Numbered from the stretch's first letter, positions 39,111 to 48,895 are shown. The stretch is DNA of 64,000 bases from Marinomonas agarivorans (GCA_002173415.2 NHNK02000002.1:124001-188000), one strand, 5' to 3'. Notes: generated from the letters alone by a model not told the origin. Numbers and translations are program-made.

Positions 39111-39968
39111 ATGTTACCACATAGTTCGACAGATGTTAGAGGGACACTTTATATAGTTGCGACCCCAATTGGAAATTTAGAGGATTTTAGTAATCGCGCG
39201 CAAGATGTTCTAAAGAAGGTCAGTCATATCGCAGCAGAAGATACTCGTCACACAAAAAAATTATTAAATCATTTCGGTATTGAGAATCGGCTTTTTGCGC
39301 TTCATGACCATAACGAAAGAGATAAAGCTACTTATATAGAAACGTTATTAGCAAAGGGTGATGATGTTGCTCTTGTGTCTGATGCTGGTACGCCTCTTAT
39401 TTCTGATCCAGGTTATCATGTGGTTAGTTATCTACGGGAGAAAAACTTCCCAGTTTCACCTATACCTGGGCCTTCAGCCATTATTGCGGCGTTGTGTGCT
39501 TCAGGTTTACCAACAGACAAATTCTTCTTTCAAGGCTTTTTACCGGCTAAATCGAATGCTCGGAAAGAGGTTATGGAAAGCTGGAAAACACAAGCTGGTA
39601 CAGTGATTTTTTATGAATCTACACATCGTATTTATGATTCAGTAACAGATGCGAACCTTGTTTTTGGTGACGATGCAAAACTCGTTTTGGCACGTGAAAT
39701 AAGTAAAACTTTCGAAACGTTTTTACAGGGAAGTCCTAGCGACATTTTGGCTAAGTTTGACAACGACAGTAATCAAATGAAAGGCGAGTTTGTTGTTATG
39801 TTAGATTTGTCCGTTAAGGAAAACAAAGATAAAAATTTAGCTGAGCAAACGAGAATTTTGAAAGTTTTATTGGAAGAGCTTCCAGTTAAACAGGCGGCGC
39901 AAATAGCGGCCCAAATTACAGGAGGAAAGAAAAATGCGCTTTACCAATTGGCTCTTACGTTAGTGTAA
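39111..39968 (+). CDS. rsmI: 16S rRNA (cytidine-1402-2'-O)-methyltransferase
   Basis: RsmI 2'-O-methylates C1402 of 16S rRNA at the decoding centre. The 285-residue protein has the tetrapyrrole-methylase-like fold with YIVATPIGNLEDFSNRAQDVL, AAEDTRHTKKLL, LVSDAGTPLISDPGY and PGPSAIIAALCASGLP. Length is standard. It is followed by a long perfect inverted repeat. Confidence 0.96.
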   Translation: MLPHSSTDVRGTLYIVATPIGNLEDFSNRAQDVLKKVSHIAAEDTRHTKKLLNHFGIENRLFALHDHNERDKATYIETLLAKGDDVALVSDAGTPLISDPGYHVVSYLREKNFPVSPIPGPSAIIAALCASGLPTDKFFFQGFLPAKSNARKEVMESWKTQAGTVIFYESTHRIYDSVTDANLVFGDDAKLVLAREISKTFETFLQGSPSDILAKFDNDSNQMKGEFVVMLDLSVKENKDKNLAEQTRILKVLLEELPVKQAAQIAAQITGGKKNALYQLALTLV

Positions 39969-39980
39969 ATAAGCTAAATC

Positions 39981-40023
39981 AACCATAATTATCAAGTCAC
40001 TGAACAACCTGATAATTATGGTT
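39981..40023. terminator. Bidirectional terminator between rsmI and aroA
   Basis: A perfect 14-base inverted repeat (39981-39994 with 40010-40023; arm AACCATAATTATCA) has a 15-base spacer and lies between two convergent genes. AT-richness gives a modest stem, and the T-tract is short. Confidence 0.7.
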
Positions 40024-40071
40024 TGTTACGTAGCTTTTAGTTTAGTGCTTTTCTTTTTGATTTTGCCCACT

Positions 40072-41352
40072 TTAGCTCGCAATGGTACTAAATAAATCAA
40101 AGTACGTAGGGAAGGTTTTGGATGTGCAATCAGGATCATTAATCGTGACTTGGCTACTTGAAAAGGCAACGAGTGAAAAGCACATAGCAATTCGATGGTC
40201 ATTGTAAGTATCGATTGCCACATGCTGAACGGTATCAAGTGGTTGAACCGTAATAAAATCTTCTCCCTCTTCAACTTGTGCGCCAAGTTTCTTTAGCTCT
40301 GTAGCCATAGCGCTTAATCTATCTGTTTCTTTAACTCGCCAATTATAAATATTACGAATCGTTGTTGGCCCTTTTGCGAATAAAGCGGTAGTCGCAATAG
40401 TCATGGCGGCATCTGGTATGTGGTTCATATCTAAATCAACCCCATTGAGCTGGGCTTTTTCGGCTTTAATCCAAGTGGGGCCATATTCTATTTTTACGCC
40501 CATTTTTGCTAGTACGTCGGCAAATTTTATGTCGCCTTGAACGCTCTCTGAGCCAACGCCATGAACCTTGATGGCACCGCCGGCGATGGCTGCGGCAGCT
40601 AAAAAGTAAGAGGCAGATGAGGCATCACCTTCAACCATAATATGTTCTGGACTAGTGTAACTTTGCTGTCCTTTAATCGTGAAACTCTGATAGTTATCGT
40701 TAATAACCTCAATGCCAAACTGTTTCATCACATGCAAAGTAATATCAATGTAAGGTTTTGACACTAATTCGCCATCAACATCGATTATTAAATCTGTTTT
40801 GGCTAAAGGTGCGCTCATTAAAATCGCCGTAAGAAACTGACTTGATATATTCCCCTTAATAGAGGCTCGTCCACCTTGTAGACCATTTGCTGTTATTTTT
40901 AGGGGAGGGTAGTTTTCTTCACCTTGGTAATCAATTTTGGCTCCCAGTTGTTGCAGGGTTTTTACTAAATCGCCAATTGGGCGTTCATGCATTCTAGGTT
41001 CACCATGTAATAGATATTCGCCTGAGCCTAAGCATAATGCCGCCGTTAGAGGGCGCATTGCTGTCCCTGCATTACCGAGAAATAGATCTTGTATTTCACT
41101 GGTGTGAATCGCGCCACCGAGGCCTTCTACAGTACAGGTTGTATTATTGTCTGCGAGTTGATAGGTAATGCCCAGTTTTTCAAGAGCATTCAGCATATGA
41201 CATATGTCATCACTGTATAACAGGTTGGTAATCTTTGTTGTCCCTTTAGCTAGGGCAGCTAGTAATAGAATACGATTAGATAGACTTTTTGAACCAGGAA
41301 TCTGTATTTCACCTTGTGCGTGAGAGAAGGGACCAAGAGTCAGTGTTTTCAT
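40072..41352 (-). CDS. aroA: 3-phosphoshikimate 1-carboxyvinyltransferase (EPSP synthase)
   Basis: AroA adds enolpyruvate to shikimate-3-phosphate. The 426-residue protein has [19 protein letters not shown] (about 20-38), the class I motif [15 protein letters not shown] and the C-terminal [12 protein letters not shown]. The unsubstituted GTAMRP segment indicates an ordinary glyphosate-sensitive enzyme. It is a single gene here, separate from other aro genes. Confidence 0.96.
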   Translation of the reverse strand: MKTLTLGPFSHAQGEIQIPGSKSLSNRILLLAALAKGTTKITNLLYSDDICHMLNALEKLGITYQLADNNTTCTVEGLGGAIHTSEIQDLFLGNAGTAMRPLTAALCLGSGEYLLHGEPRMHERPIGDLVKTLQQLGAKIDYQGEENYPPLKITANGLQGGRASIKGNISSQFLTAILMSAPLAKTDLIIDVDGELVSKPYIDITLHVMKQFGIEVINDNYQSFTIKGQQSYTSPEHIMVEGDASSASYFLAAAAIAGGAIKVHGVGSESVQGDIKFADVLAKMGVKIEYGPTWIKAEKAQLNGVDLDMNHIPDAAMTIATTALFAKGPTTIRNIYNWRVKETDRLSAMATELKKLGAQVEEGEDFITVQPLDTVQHVAIDTYNDHRIAMCFSLVAFSSSQVTINDPDCTSKTFPTYFDLFSTIAS

Positions 41353-41462
41353 TAAAAATTTACCGCCTGAATTGTTTTATTTATTGTCCTGCAAAGGAAA
41401 TAAGCATCGTAATATAGTTAAAAAGTTGTGTAGGTATGCCACCCGACTTACTTACGTTTTAC

Positions 41463-42335
41463 TTAAAGTTCTAATTGATCTACCAAGGCTCCGTTGTTTA
41501 ACGCTTCCATATCGAGTTCGTTAAGTGTTTGATAAGTTTCTTCGATAGACTGAATTCGTGATCGAGCATCGTGATGGCAGGCTTGATAAACGCCATTAGC
41601 CATCATACTGATGACGCACATAATACTGGCATAGGAGTCAAAGGCAGAAACACCTCGAACAGCACAGGAAAAATGTACCACACTAACCGCCTTTGGGTTG
41701 GCATCGGCATGATCCGTAATATAAATAAGCTGTAAACCCTTTTGATGAAGAGTTGACATAATGTTTTTCAGCCAAGCGGGGCGACGACGAACACCCATAA
41801 CGATAATGACATCTGTTTGAGTAAAACTAGCAATTTCTTCTCCTAGTGTTTGACCCGGAATAGGAAGTAACATCACGTTTTCTCGACATTGAGTAAGTTG
41901 TTGGCGCAAGTGCAACGCTAAAGCGTAATTGTTGCGATAGCCTATCACAAACACTCGTTTTGCCTTGGCAATAAGTTCCACGGCGTTATAAAAATCGGCT
42001 TTTGCAATCGAAGACAGTGTTGCTGAAATATTATGCTGATCGCAGTCTATGTACTCTTTAAACTCATTCGTTTGATGGTGTTCTGTTGCTGTTTGGTACC
42101 AGCGGTTTTGGGTACGATTATGGCGTTTAGCGTCGGAAAAATTTTTGTATTCCAAGCGCTGTAATAACCGAGTAACTGCGGATTTCGATACCTGTGCCAA
42201 CTGTGCCAACTCAGAAGCTGAATAAGAAAAAACACTGTTGCGGTGATTTAAAATGCAATTTGCAAGTCGCTGTTGAGTAGGGGGCAGATCATCATATATT
42301 TGCTCTATTCTCTGTTCTATCGCCAAGTCTTGCAT
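41463..42335 (-). CDS. MurR/RpiR-family transcriptional regulator
   Basis: The 290-residue protein has an N-terminal helix-turn-helix of the RpiR type (about 1-80, with ASELAQLAQVSKSAVTRLLQRL) and a C-terminal SIS domain (about 115-255, KRVFVIGYRNNYALALHLRQQL). Such regulators sense sugar phosphates or related ligands. No catabolic gene lies beside it, so the target is unknown. It marks the start of the accessory half of the window. Confidence 0.85.
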   Translation of the reverse strand: MQDLAIEQRIEQIYDDLPPTQQRLANCILNHRNSVFSYSASELAQLAQVSKSAVTRLLQRLEYKNFSDAKRHNRTQNRWYQTATEHHQTNEFKEYIDCDQHNISATLSSIAKADFYNAVELIAKAKRVFVIGYRNNYALALHLRQQLTQCRENVMLLPIPGQTLGEEIASFTQTDVIIVMGVRRRPAWLKNIMSTLHQKGLQLIYITDHADANPKAVSVVHFSCAVRGVSAFDSYASIMCVISMMANGVYQACHHDARSRIQSIEETYQTLNELDMEALNNGALVDQLEL

Positions 42336-42724
42336 ATTTGATTAGGGACGGTTGTCTTAAAAAACTGAATTTATGGAAAAGCTTAATATTTCGGTAAAGA
42401 GAATAACCAATTATCCATTCACCACTGCTCTAAGCTGGTCGAAAAACTATAGCAAACTATCGTCGTTGCATAAACAGAGTCTTGTGTTTAATTCGTTCCA
42501 GCGCGTGTTTAAGTCGTTTTTGCTTGGCGTTTTGGTCATTATTCAATTTATGTCTTTGTTTAGGTATTGAGCCAGTAAAGTATTGTTCTTGTTAAAAAAT
42601 TTTACTTTTATAAAAATGAAGAGTAAAAATCCTTGTTTCCACCTTATATTTCCTTGGAAAGAGTATGAACTTGATACGTTTATTTTTTAGATTTTGTTTT
42701 TCTCTACTTAAAAAGGAAAATAAA
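42336..42724. other. 389-base intergenic region upstream of the muramidase gene
   Basis: There is no supported gene here. It holds a short inverted repeat TTTTACT...AGTAAAA (42600-42606 with 42622-42628) and a TTTCCTTGGAAA palindrome (42650-42661), both upstream of the muramidase start. Either could be an operator; nothing more can be assigned. Confidence 0.4.
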
Positions 42725-43348
42725 ATGGCAACAGATAATGCATCGACAAAAACTACTGAAGAAAAAACTACTGAAGAAAAATTACAAGAAGGCTCCAAAA
42801 TTGATTTTGGGTTTATTGCTGAATTAGAAGGTTCGAGTAATAAAGGTTACGTTCCTGACCCTGAGCAAAGCCGTTCTGGAGTTTCTATTGCTGCTGGATT
42901 TGATATTGGACAGCGCACAGAAAGCGAACTAAAACAAGCCTTTCCATCTTCTCTGTGCGAGAAGCTGTTACCTTATGCTGGGAAAATTCGCCAAGATGCT
43001 GTAGATGTCTTAGCAAAAATTCCATTGACGCTAACAGACGAGGAGCTGGATATCATCAACCGATATAGCCACTCACAAGCAGAAAAAAGATTAATAGATA
43101 GTTGGGCTAATACAGATCATTACGAATCTTTTTTTAATTTGTCATCACAATGTCAAACTGTTGTGGCCTCGGTTGCCTTCCAATATGGCAGTCTGGCAAA
43201 AAGGACTCCGAATTTTTGGCGTCAAATTACACAAGGTGATTGGACGGATGCGCTAGCAAATTTGAGAAATTTTGGTGATAAGTACCCAACCCGTCGAAAT
43301 AAAGAAGCGGATTTATTAGCTTCTTGGCTAGAAACTCAAAATAGCTAA
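42725..43348 (+). CDS. Pesticin/T4-lysozyme-like muramidase, leaderless
   Basis: The 207-residue protein resembles the C-terminal lysozyme domain of pesticin, a T4-lysozyme-type muramidase. Aligned by eye, the candidate catalytic residues are E35 (AELEGSSNKGYVP), S54 where pesticin has Thr (SGVSIAAGFDIGQ) and D60. No signal peptide is present. The N-terminus has a KTTEE repeat encoded by a 15-bp tandem duplication (42749-42778). ATG 42725 is chosen because AAAAAGGA lies about eight bases upstream; an in-frame start at 42665 is weaker. It could be a secretion-system effector, a bacteriocin fragment or a lysis enzyme. Context does not decide. Confidence 0.75.
   Translation: MATDNASTKTTEEKTTEEKLQEGSKIDFGFIAELEGSSNKGYVPDPEQSRSGVSIAAGFDIGQRTESELKQAFPSSLCEKLLPYAGKIRQDAVDVLAKIPLTLTDEELDIINRYSHSQAEKRLIDSWANTDHYESFFNLSSQCQTVVASVAFQYGSLAKRTPNFWRQITQGDWTDALANLRNFGDKYPTRRNKEADLLASWLETQNS
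42749..42778 (+). repeat. 15-bp tandem duplication inside the muramidase gene
   Basis: Two adjacent copies of a 15-base unit (AAAACTACTGAAGAA) encode KTTEE twice in the flexible N-terminal segment before the lysozyme fold. Being a multiple of three, copy changes would keep the frame. Confidence 0.85.
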
Positions 43349-43480
43349 AAAATCGCATAAGATAAAATGACGCAAGATAGTAATATCAGATAACTCGGAA
43401 ACTTATTCTTAGTCTCTCAAATCTGTTAACATTTACGTTATGTTGACACAGTAAGAATGTTATTAAGAGAGTGATAGTAT

Positions 43481-43663
43481 ATGAAGTGGTCCTTGTGCTT
43501 TTGTGTTCTCGTATTGAGTGCTTGTAGTAACAAGCAGCTCTATGAATCCATTCAATATAACCACAAAATAGAATGTCAGAAAGTTGCGGACGTTGATTAT
43601 CAGGCTTGTTTGGACCTGCACAAAGACTCTTATGAAGAGTATACAAGAAAGCGCTTAGAATAA
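43481..43663 (+). CDS. Small conserved lipoprotein (60 aa)
   Basis: The 60-residue product begins with a signal peptide and lipobox (LVLSACSN), giving a mature lipoprotein of about 46 residues. The rest has two cysteines (ECQK, ACLD) and a charged helix SYEEYTRKRLE. Similar tiny lipoproteins are common in gammaproteobacteria; no function is known to me. It lies between the muramidase and lhgO on the same strand. Confidence 0.7.
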   Translation: MKWSLCFCVLVLSACSNKQLYESIQYNHKIECQKVADVDYQACLDLHKDSYEEYTRKRLE

Positions 43664-43688
43664 TTCATCTGGAGAGTCGATTACGTTT

Positions 43689-44930
43689 ATGCAGCCATAC
43701 GATATTGCAATAATTGGTGGAGGAATTGTTGGCTTATCGACAGCCTGGCAGTTAACTCAAAAATATCCAGAAAAGTCGGTTTTACTTATTGAAAAGGAAG
43801 GCGACTTTGGTCTGCACCAAACCGGCCACAACAGTGGTGTCATACATGCCGGAGTGTATTATCAACCGGGGAGCTTAAAAGCGCGTTTTTGCCGAGAAGG
43901 CGCAGCGGCAACCAAATCATTCTGTCGTGAGCACGATATTCCATTTGAAGAGTGTGGCAAACTCTTAGTTGCAACCAATAAAGTAGAGTTACAACGTATG
44001 CACGCCCTTGCTGAGCGTTGCCAGCAAAACGATATTGCTATTGAGGTATTAACGCAACAACAACTACAAGAAAGAGAGCCTAATATCGAAGGGCTCGGCG
44101 CTATTTTTGTTACAGCAACAGGGATTGTTAACTATCAAAAAATCTGCCAAAAATTAGCCCAGTTATTTAAACAGCATGGCGGCACATTATTAACCGACAA
44201 CGAAGTAATTGATCTAAATGAGACTGACGATCGGCTGCAAATCCATACCGTCCATAAAAAAACAAACGCGCACGTTTTTGAAAGTCAATTTCTTATTGCT
44301 TGTGCAGGTTTAATGGCCGACAGAACTGCTGCAATGTTAGGTATTAAAACAGACTTTAAAATAGTGCCTTTTCGTGGCGAGTATTATCAACTGCCTAAAA
44401 AGCATAACCAAATTGTTAATCACCTTATCTATCCTATTCCTGATCCAGACTTACCGTTTTTGGGCGTTCACCTAACAAGAATGATTGATGGTTCTGTGAC
44501 TGTTGGACCAAATGCGGTGCAAGGTTGGAAGCGCGAAGGGTATGGAAAAATTAACATTAACCTAAAAGACATCTGGGATATGGTGACTTTCTCAGGCTTT
44601 TGGAAACTATTAAAAACCTACTGGAAAACAGGGTTAAAGGAAACTCGCAACTCATGGTGGAAATCTGGGTATTTGCAAGAAGTGCGAAAGTATTGCCAAC
44701 ATATTTCACTGTCAGATCTAGAGCCTTACCCAGCGGGCATTCGAGCTCAAGCCGTAATGAAAGATGGCAGTTTGGTGCACGACTTTTTATTTACCAAAAC
44801 TGCTCGGTCTTTACATGTATGCAATGCCCCTTCACCAGCAGCAACCTCGGCCTTCCCAATTGGCAAACATATTATCGAACAGCTAGATGACTTAATGCAT
44901 CACACCGAAAATTCGAATAACACTATTTAA
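43689..44930 (+). CDS. lhgO: L-2-hydroxyglutarate oxidase/dehydrogenase LhgO
   Basis: LhgO oxidises L-2-hydroxyglutarate to 2-oxoglutarate with FAD, passing electrons to the quinone pool in E. coli. The 413-residue protein has the dinucleotide-binding GGGIVGLSTAWQL at 10-22 and the family signature HNSGVIHAGVYYQPGSLKA (about 47-65). The C-terminal PSPAATSAFPIGKHI is also present. The csiD and gab partners of E. coli are not nearby. It ends nine bases before the next small gene. Confidence 0.9.
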   Translation: MQPYDIAIIGGGIVGLSTAWQLTQKYPEKSVLLIEKEGDFGLHQTGHNSGVIHAGVYYQPGSLKARFCREGAAATKSFCREHDIPFEECGKLLVATNKVELQRMHALAERCQQNDIAIEVLTQQQLQEREPNIEGLGAIFVTATGIVNYQKICQKLAQLFKQHGGTLLTDNEVIDLNETDDRLQIHTVHKKTNAHVFESQFLIACAGLMADRTAAMLGIKTDFKIVPFRGEYYQLPKKHNQIVNHLIYPIPDPDLPFLGVHLTRMIDGSVTVGPNAVQGWKREGYGKININLKDIWDMVTFSGFWKLLKTYWKTGLKETRNSWWKSGYLQEVRKYCQHISLSDLEPYPAGIRAQAVMKDGSLVHDFLFTKTARSLHVCNAPSPAATSAFPIGKHIIEQLDDLMHHTENSNNTI

Positions 44931-44939
44931 GGAAAAGTT

Positions 44940-45320
44940 ATGTATCACTCACTTTATGATTATTTATCAAAAGCAGCTATTTATTTAATGTTGACCCTTG
45001 CTTGCTCATTTGTTTATGCAGGTAAAGCCGATGTGATTAAGGGTAAAATTACGCCTTTACAAGGTAACTCTTATCGAATTGATGTCACAGTAAAGCATGC
45101 TGACGCAGGATGGGATCACTATGCCAATGAGTGGCAAGTTTTAGATGAAGATGGCCGTGTCTTGGGAACAAGAATTCTTCATCATCCACATGTAAATGAA
45201 CAACCTTTTACCCGTAGTTTGACAATATCTATTCCTCAAAATGTAAAGAGTGTTCGAATTAGAGCCCAAGACTCAGTGCACGGTTATGGTGGTAAATCCA
45301 TTTCCTTGCAGGTGCCCTAA
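44940..45320 (+). CDS. Exported hypothetical protein (126 aa)
   Basis: The product has an N-terminal signal peptide (about 1-27, ending VYAG) and a single beta-rich domain with HADAGWDHYANEWQVLDEDG and RSLTISIPQNVKSVRIRAQDS. It probably folds as an immunoglobulin-like sandwich; that is inference. The Trp/His-rich centre could bind a ligand or metal. It follows lhgO by nine bases, so it is likely cotranscribed. I do not recognise a characterised homologue. Confidence 0.7.
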   Translation: MYHSLYDYLSKAAIYLMLTLACSFVYAGKADVIKGKITPLQGNSYRIDVTVKHADAGWDHYANEWQVLDEDGRVLGTRILHHPHVNEQPFTRSLTISIPQNVKSVRIRAQDSVHGYGGKSISLQVP

Positions 45321-45449
45321 TGCTTCCTTGTTGGCCTCTTTTTAGGCATACTGTAAATCGGTTAAATGAATTGACCCAGTTGCTTATTCTTTATATGAGT
45401 AACTTATCCAAGTAAAACAAATTATTTATACATAAGATAAGGATTTCGT

Positions 45450-46358
45450 ATGTATTACAAACACACTTTTCTGCATCAACTGAGTACGTTTTTATTACTT
45501 ACCTTTAAACATAAGGCTCGTATTCTACTTGGAATACTATTATTCGCCTTCTCTTTTACAGTTTTAGCAGCGCCTGTTGTTCAACTTGCAAACCTCTACC
45601 ATGATGATGTCAATGTTAAAGATTTTTTAGTTAGCGAAAAATACGATGGCGTAAGGGCAATATGGCGCAATGGCGTTTTGCAAACCCGTAAGGGTAATAT
45701 CATCAATGCCCCTCAGTGGTTTACAGCAGCGTTGCCAGATTACTGGTTAGATGGTGAGCTCTGGAGTAAGCGCCAAGACTTTGAATTTGTTAACTCAGTG
45801 GTACGTAAAAAAGTTCCTCAAGATACAGAATGGCGCCAAATAAAATACATGGTATTTGATGCGCCAGACGACCAACATCATTTTTTATATCGAGCTGAGT
45901 TTTATACTCGTTTACTGAAAAAACTCAATATCCCTCATGTGCAACCAGTAGAACAGTGGCAATTGGACAGCAATGAATCCCTTTCAAACTTACTGAAAAG
46001 ATTAACGGATCAAGGCGCTGAAGGGTTAATACTACATAGAAAGAATGCACGTTTTCAGTCAAAGCGGACGAATAATTTGCTTAAACTAAAACCGTATATG
46101 GACGCTGAAGCAAGCGTGGTTGACCACCTACCTGGGAAGGGGAAATACAAAAATAAGCTGGGCGCGTTAGTGGTCAGTTGGCAATCCGATCATGGCAAAC
46201 TCATTCAGTTTAAAATCGGAACAGGTTTTTCAGACCAAGATAGGGCTAACCCGCCAGCCATTGGTGATGTTATTACGTTTAAATATCACGGTTTAACGAA
46301 AAATCATGTGCCTCGTTTTGCCAGTTATTTACGTGTACGAGAAAAAGCCAATAAGTAG
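45450..46358 (+). CDS. Exported ATP-dependent DNA ligase (Lig E type)
   Basis: The 302-residue protein has an N-terminal hydrophobic leader (about 24-41, ending LAAP), then a minimal ATP-dependent ligase. Motif I is SEKYDGVRA (adenylated K64), followed by WLDGELW (motif III), EGLILH (motif IV), LLKLKP (motif V) and a small OB-fold. There is no additional DNA-binding domain, which is typical of Lig E. Lig E enzymes are predicted to be periplasmic and may act on extracellular or incoming DNA. AAGGA precedes the ATG. Confidence 0.88.
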   Translation: MYYKHTFLHQLSTFLLLTFKHKARILLGILLFAFSFTVLAAPVVQLANLYHDDVNVKDFLVSEKYDGVRAIWRNGVLQTRKGNIINAPQWFTAALPDYWLDGELWSKRQDFEFVNSVVRKKVPQDTEWRQIKYMVFDAPDDQHHFLYRAEFYTRLLKKLNIPHVQPVEQWQLDSNESLSNLLKRLTDQGAEGLILHRKNARFQSKRTNNLLKLKPYMDAEASVVDHLPGKGKYKNKLGALVVSWQSDHGKLIQFKIGTGFSDQDRANPPAIGDVITFKYHGLTKNHVPRFASYLRVREKANK

Positions 46359-46385
46359 CGGTGAACGGAACTATCCCTTCACCGC
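46358..46385. terminator. Hairpin between the ligase gene and xthA
   Basis: GCGGTGAA (46358-46365) pairs with TTCACCGC (46378-46385) across a 12-base loop between two convergent genes. There is no T-tract on either strand, so it is at best a weak terminator. Confidence 0.4.
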
Positions 46386-46423
46386 GCTATAAAAACCAAT
46401 ATGAAATAAAGAACGTGCTGTAA

Positions 46424-47245
46424 TTATGGGGTGACTGCCAGATCAAGCTCTGCCCAAATAGGAGCATGGTCAGACGGTTTCTCCATTGCTCTTAGTTCAT
46501 AGTCGACATCGGCGTCTTTTAAATGAGGCAAAGTTGCAGAAGACGCCATAATGACATCAATTCGTAAGCCTCGTTTGGGGCTATCGTCAAAGCCTTTTGA
46601 ACGGTAGTCAAACCAAGAGTAACGATCACTTTTTTCCGAGTTTAATGAGCGATAAGTGTCCGTAAGTCCCCAGCTTTCTAAACGTGCAAACCACTCGCGT
46701 TCTTCCGGCAGAAAACTACATTTGCCTGTTTTTAGCCATCGTTTGGCATTTGCATCACCAATACCAATATCTAAATCCGTAGGGGAAATATTGATATCGC
46801 CCATAACGATAAGATTGTCGTCTGGTGAATGGCTTGCTAAATATGTCATTAAATCTTCATAGAACTTCTTTTTAGCGGGAAACTTTGTCTCATGGTCCCG
46901 ACTCTCGCCTTGAGGGAAGTAGCCATTAATTACTTTTAATGGGCCTTTATCGGTATTAAATGTCGCAATGATCATTCTGCGTTGTGCATCGTCAGGGTCA
47001 TTGGGGAAACCGTATTCGACCGAAACGGCTTTTTCTTTCGATAAAATAGCAACTCCATAATGCGACTTTTGCCCAAAATAATAAGCGTGATAACCAATAC
47101 TTTGTGGAATCTCATGGGGAAACGCATCATCGTGCACTTTAATTTCTTGCAAGCCAATAATATCAGGTGAATGAGATGCAACTAATGCTTCTATTTGATG
47201 TGGACGCGCTCGTAATCCGTTAATGTTGAAAGACACAATTTTCAT
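46424..47245 (-). CDS. xthA: Exodeoxyribonuclease III
   Basis: ExoIII is an AP endonuclease and 3'-5' exonuclease in base-excision repair. The ATG at 47245 gives 273 residues beginning [15 protein letters not shown]. It has the metal ligand E34 in [19 protein letters not shown] and the catalytic C-terminal [10 protein letters not shown]. Upstream in-frame codons are unrelated hydrophobic sequence and are excluded. It converges with the Lig E gene. Confidence 0.95.
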   Translation of the reverse strand: MKIVSFNINGLRARPHQIEALVASHSPDIIGLQEIKVHDDAFPHEIPQSIGYHAYYFGQKSHYGVAILSKEKAVSVEYGFPNDPDDAQRRMIIATFNTDKGPLKVINGYFPQGESRDHETKFPAKKKFYEDLMTYLASHSPDDNLIVMGDINISPTDLDIGIGDANAKRWLKTGKCSFLPEEREWFARLESWGLTDTYRSLNSEKSDRYSWFDYRSKGFDDSPKRGLRIDVIMASSATLPHLKDADVDYELRAMEKPSDHAPIWAELDLAVTP

Positions 47246-47448
47246 AATAAAAATCCAAGTAAAATAAAAGAAGAAGCTGCTTCCGCTCTTTTTCGGACAA
47301 GATTGCTGCAGCATGAGTAAAAAATCTAATATTCTATAATAAAAAGCAAAGGATAAAAGGAAAGAATATTGCGTTATCTTTTTTAAAGAAGTGCGCTTAT
47401 TCATATCTTCACTAATTAAGGCAATATATGTACTTTATATCCTTTAAC

Positions 47449-47476
47449 TTGTATTGGCGCTTTAGCTTGATACTAT
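47449..47476 (+). promoter_or_regulatory. Candidate promoter upstream of gor
   Basis: TTGTAT (47449-47454) and TACTAT (47471-47476) are 16 bases apart and 40 bases upstream of the gor start. The match is modest. Confidence 0.35.
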
Positions 47477-47516
47477 CCCAATAAAGTAATAAATCTTTTA
47501 AACGTTTGGAGAATAT

Positions 47517-48887
47517 ATGTCATATCAATATGATTTATTTGTTATCGGGGCTGGATCTGGTGGGGTGAGAGCCAGCCGCATAGCCGCATCAAAAGGCTAT
47601 AAAGTTGCGGTAGCAGAAGGCAGCGCTTTAGGAGGCACATGCGTCAATATTGGCTGTGTTCCCAAAAAACTATTTGTATACGGCTCTGAATATGGTCATG
47701 GTTTTGATGAAGCCAAAGGTTTTGGTTGGTCGACTGATAAGGTCGAATTCGATTGGCCAACATTGCGAGATAATAAAACCAAAGAGATCGAGAGATTAAA
47801 CGGCATTTACGGCACGATGCTAGAAAAAGCGGGTGTTGAGATTATCAATGGATATGCAAAATTTATCGATGCTCACACGGTTGAAGTCAATGGCGTGCAT
47901 TATACTGCTGAGAAGATTTTAGTCGCCGTTGGGGCAAAACCTTTTATTCCTGATATTCAAGGCGCTGAGTTTGTTGTCAGTTCCAATGAAATGTTCTTTT
48001 TAGAGCAGTTGCCGAAAAAAGCACTTGTTGTTGGAGGAGGATATATTGCTGTTGAGTTTGCCGGTATTCTCAATGGGCTAAACGTTGAGACAAGCTTAAT
48101 TTATCGTGGGGACCAAGTGTTACGTGGTTTCGACCAAGATATTCGTGATTTTGCCAGTAATGAGTATAAAAAGTCTGGTATTGACGTTCGACTCAATACC
48201 GATATTGCCAAAATTGAGTTAGTTGATGCTAACCAAAGAGAAGGCGAAAAGCTGGTTACTTTTCAAGATGGTCGCACTGAAAAAGTTGACCTTATCCTTT
48301 ATGCTACAGGCCGAGTTCCTAATACAGATGGTCTCAACCTTGACGCAGCGGGTGTAGAGCTAGAGAAAGGTGCCATTAAAGTTAACAAACATTTTAAAAC
48401 AACAACGGATACCATTTTTGCGTTAGGCGATGTGATTAATCGAGTTCAGCTTACCCCTGTCGCTATTGGTGAAGCCATGGCGCTGATAAGTTATTGGTTT
48501 GATGGCAATGAAGCAGAATACGATTATGACAATATTCCTACCGCTGTTTTTAGTCAGCCACCAATCGGCACAGTTGGGCTAAGTGAAGAAGAAGCAGAAC
48601 AAAGAGGCATTGATTTTAGAGTATATCAAACTGACTTTAGAGCAATGAAGCATACAATAAGCGGTGGTGATGCGCGTAGCATGATGAAACTGCTTGTAAA
48701 CAATGCGGATGATAAAGTCATTGGCTGTCATATGGTTGGTGACTACGCTGGCGAAATCATTCAAGGTTTAGGCATTGCGATAAAAGCAGGAGCAACAAAA
48801 GCCGATTTTGATGCCACTGTTGGTGTTCACCCTTCAAGTGCAGAGGAATTTGTGACTTTCTCCGAAGCCTCATTGAAAAAACGCTAA
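47517..48887 (+). CDS. gor: Glutathione-disulfide reductase
   Basis: Gor reduces oxidised glutathione with NADPH. The 456-residue protein has FAD-binding GAGSGGVRASRIAA, the redox disulfide C42/C47 in GGTCVNIGCVPKK, an NADPH domain (GGGYIAVEFAGIL) and the catalytic H438 in VGVHPSSAEEFVTF. Length is standard. A good terminator lies right after it. Confidence 0.96.
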   Translation: MSYQYDLFVIGAGSGGVRASRIAASKGYKVAVAEGSALGGTCVNIGCVPKKLFVYGSEYGHGFDEAKGFGWSTDKVEFDWPTLRDNKTKEIERLNGIYGTMLEKAGVEIINGYAKFIDAHTVEVNGVHYTAEKILVAVGAKPFIPDIQGAEFVVSSNEMFFLEQLPKKALVVGGGYIAVEFAGILNGLNVETSLIYRGDQVLRGFDQDIRDFASNEYKKSGIDVRLNTDIAKIELVDANQREGEKLVTFQDGRTEKVDLILYATGRVPNTDGLNLDAAGVELEKGAIKVNKHFKTTTDTIFALGDVINRVQLTPVAIGEAMALISYWFDGNEAEYDYDNIPTAVFSQPPIGTVGLSEEEAEQRGIDFRVYQTDFRAMKHTISGGDARSMMKLLVNNADDKVIGCHMVGDYAGEIIQGLGIAIKAGATKADFDATVGVHPSSAEEFVTFSEASLKKR

Positions 48888-48895
48888 TGGCAATA

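Noticed and set aside
42373-42570. 65-codon plus-strand open frame upstream of the muramidase
   Set aside because: No Shine-Dalgarno, no recognisable domain and composition like noncoding DNA; not annotated as a gene.
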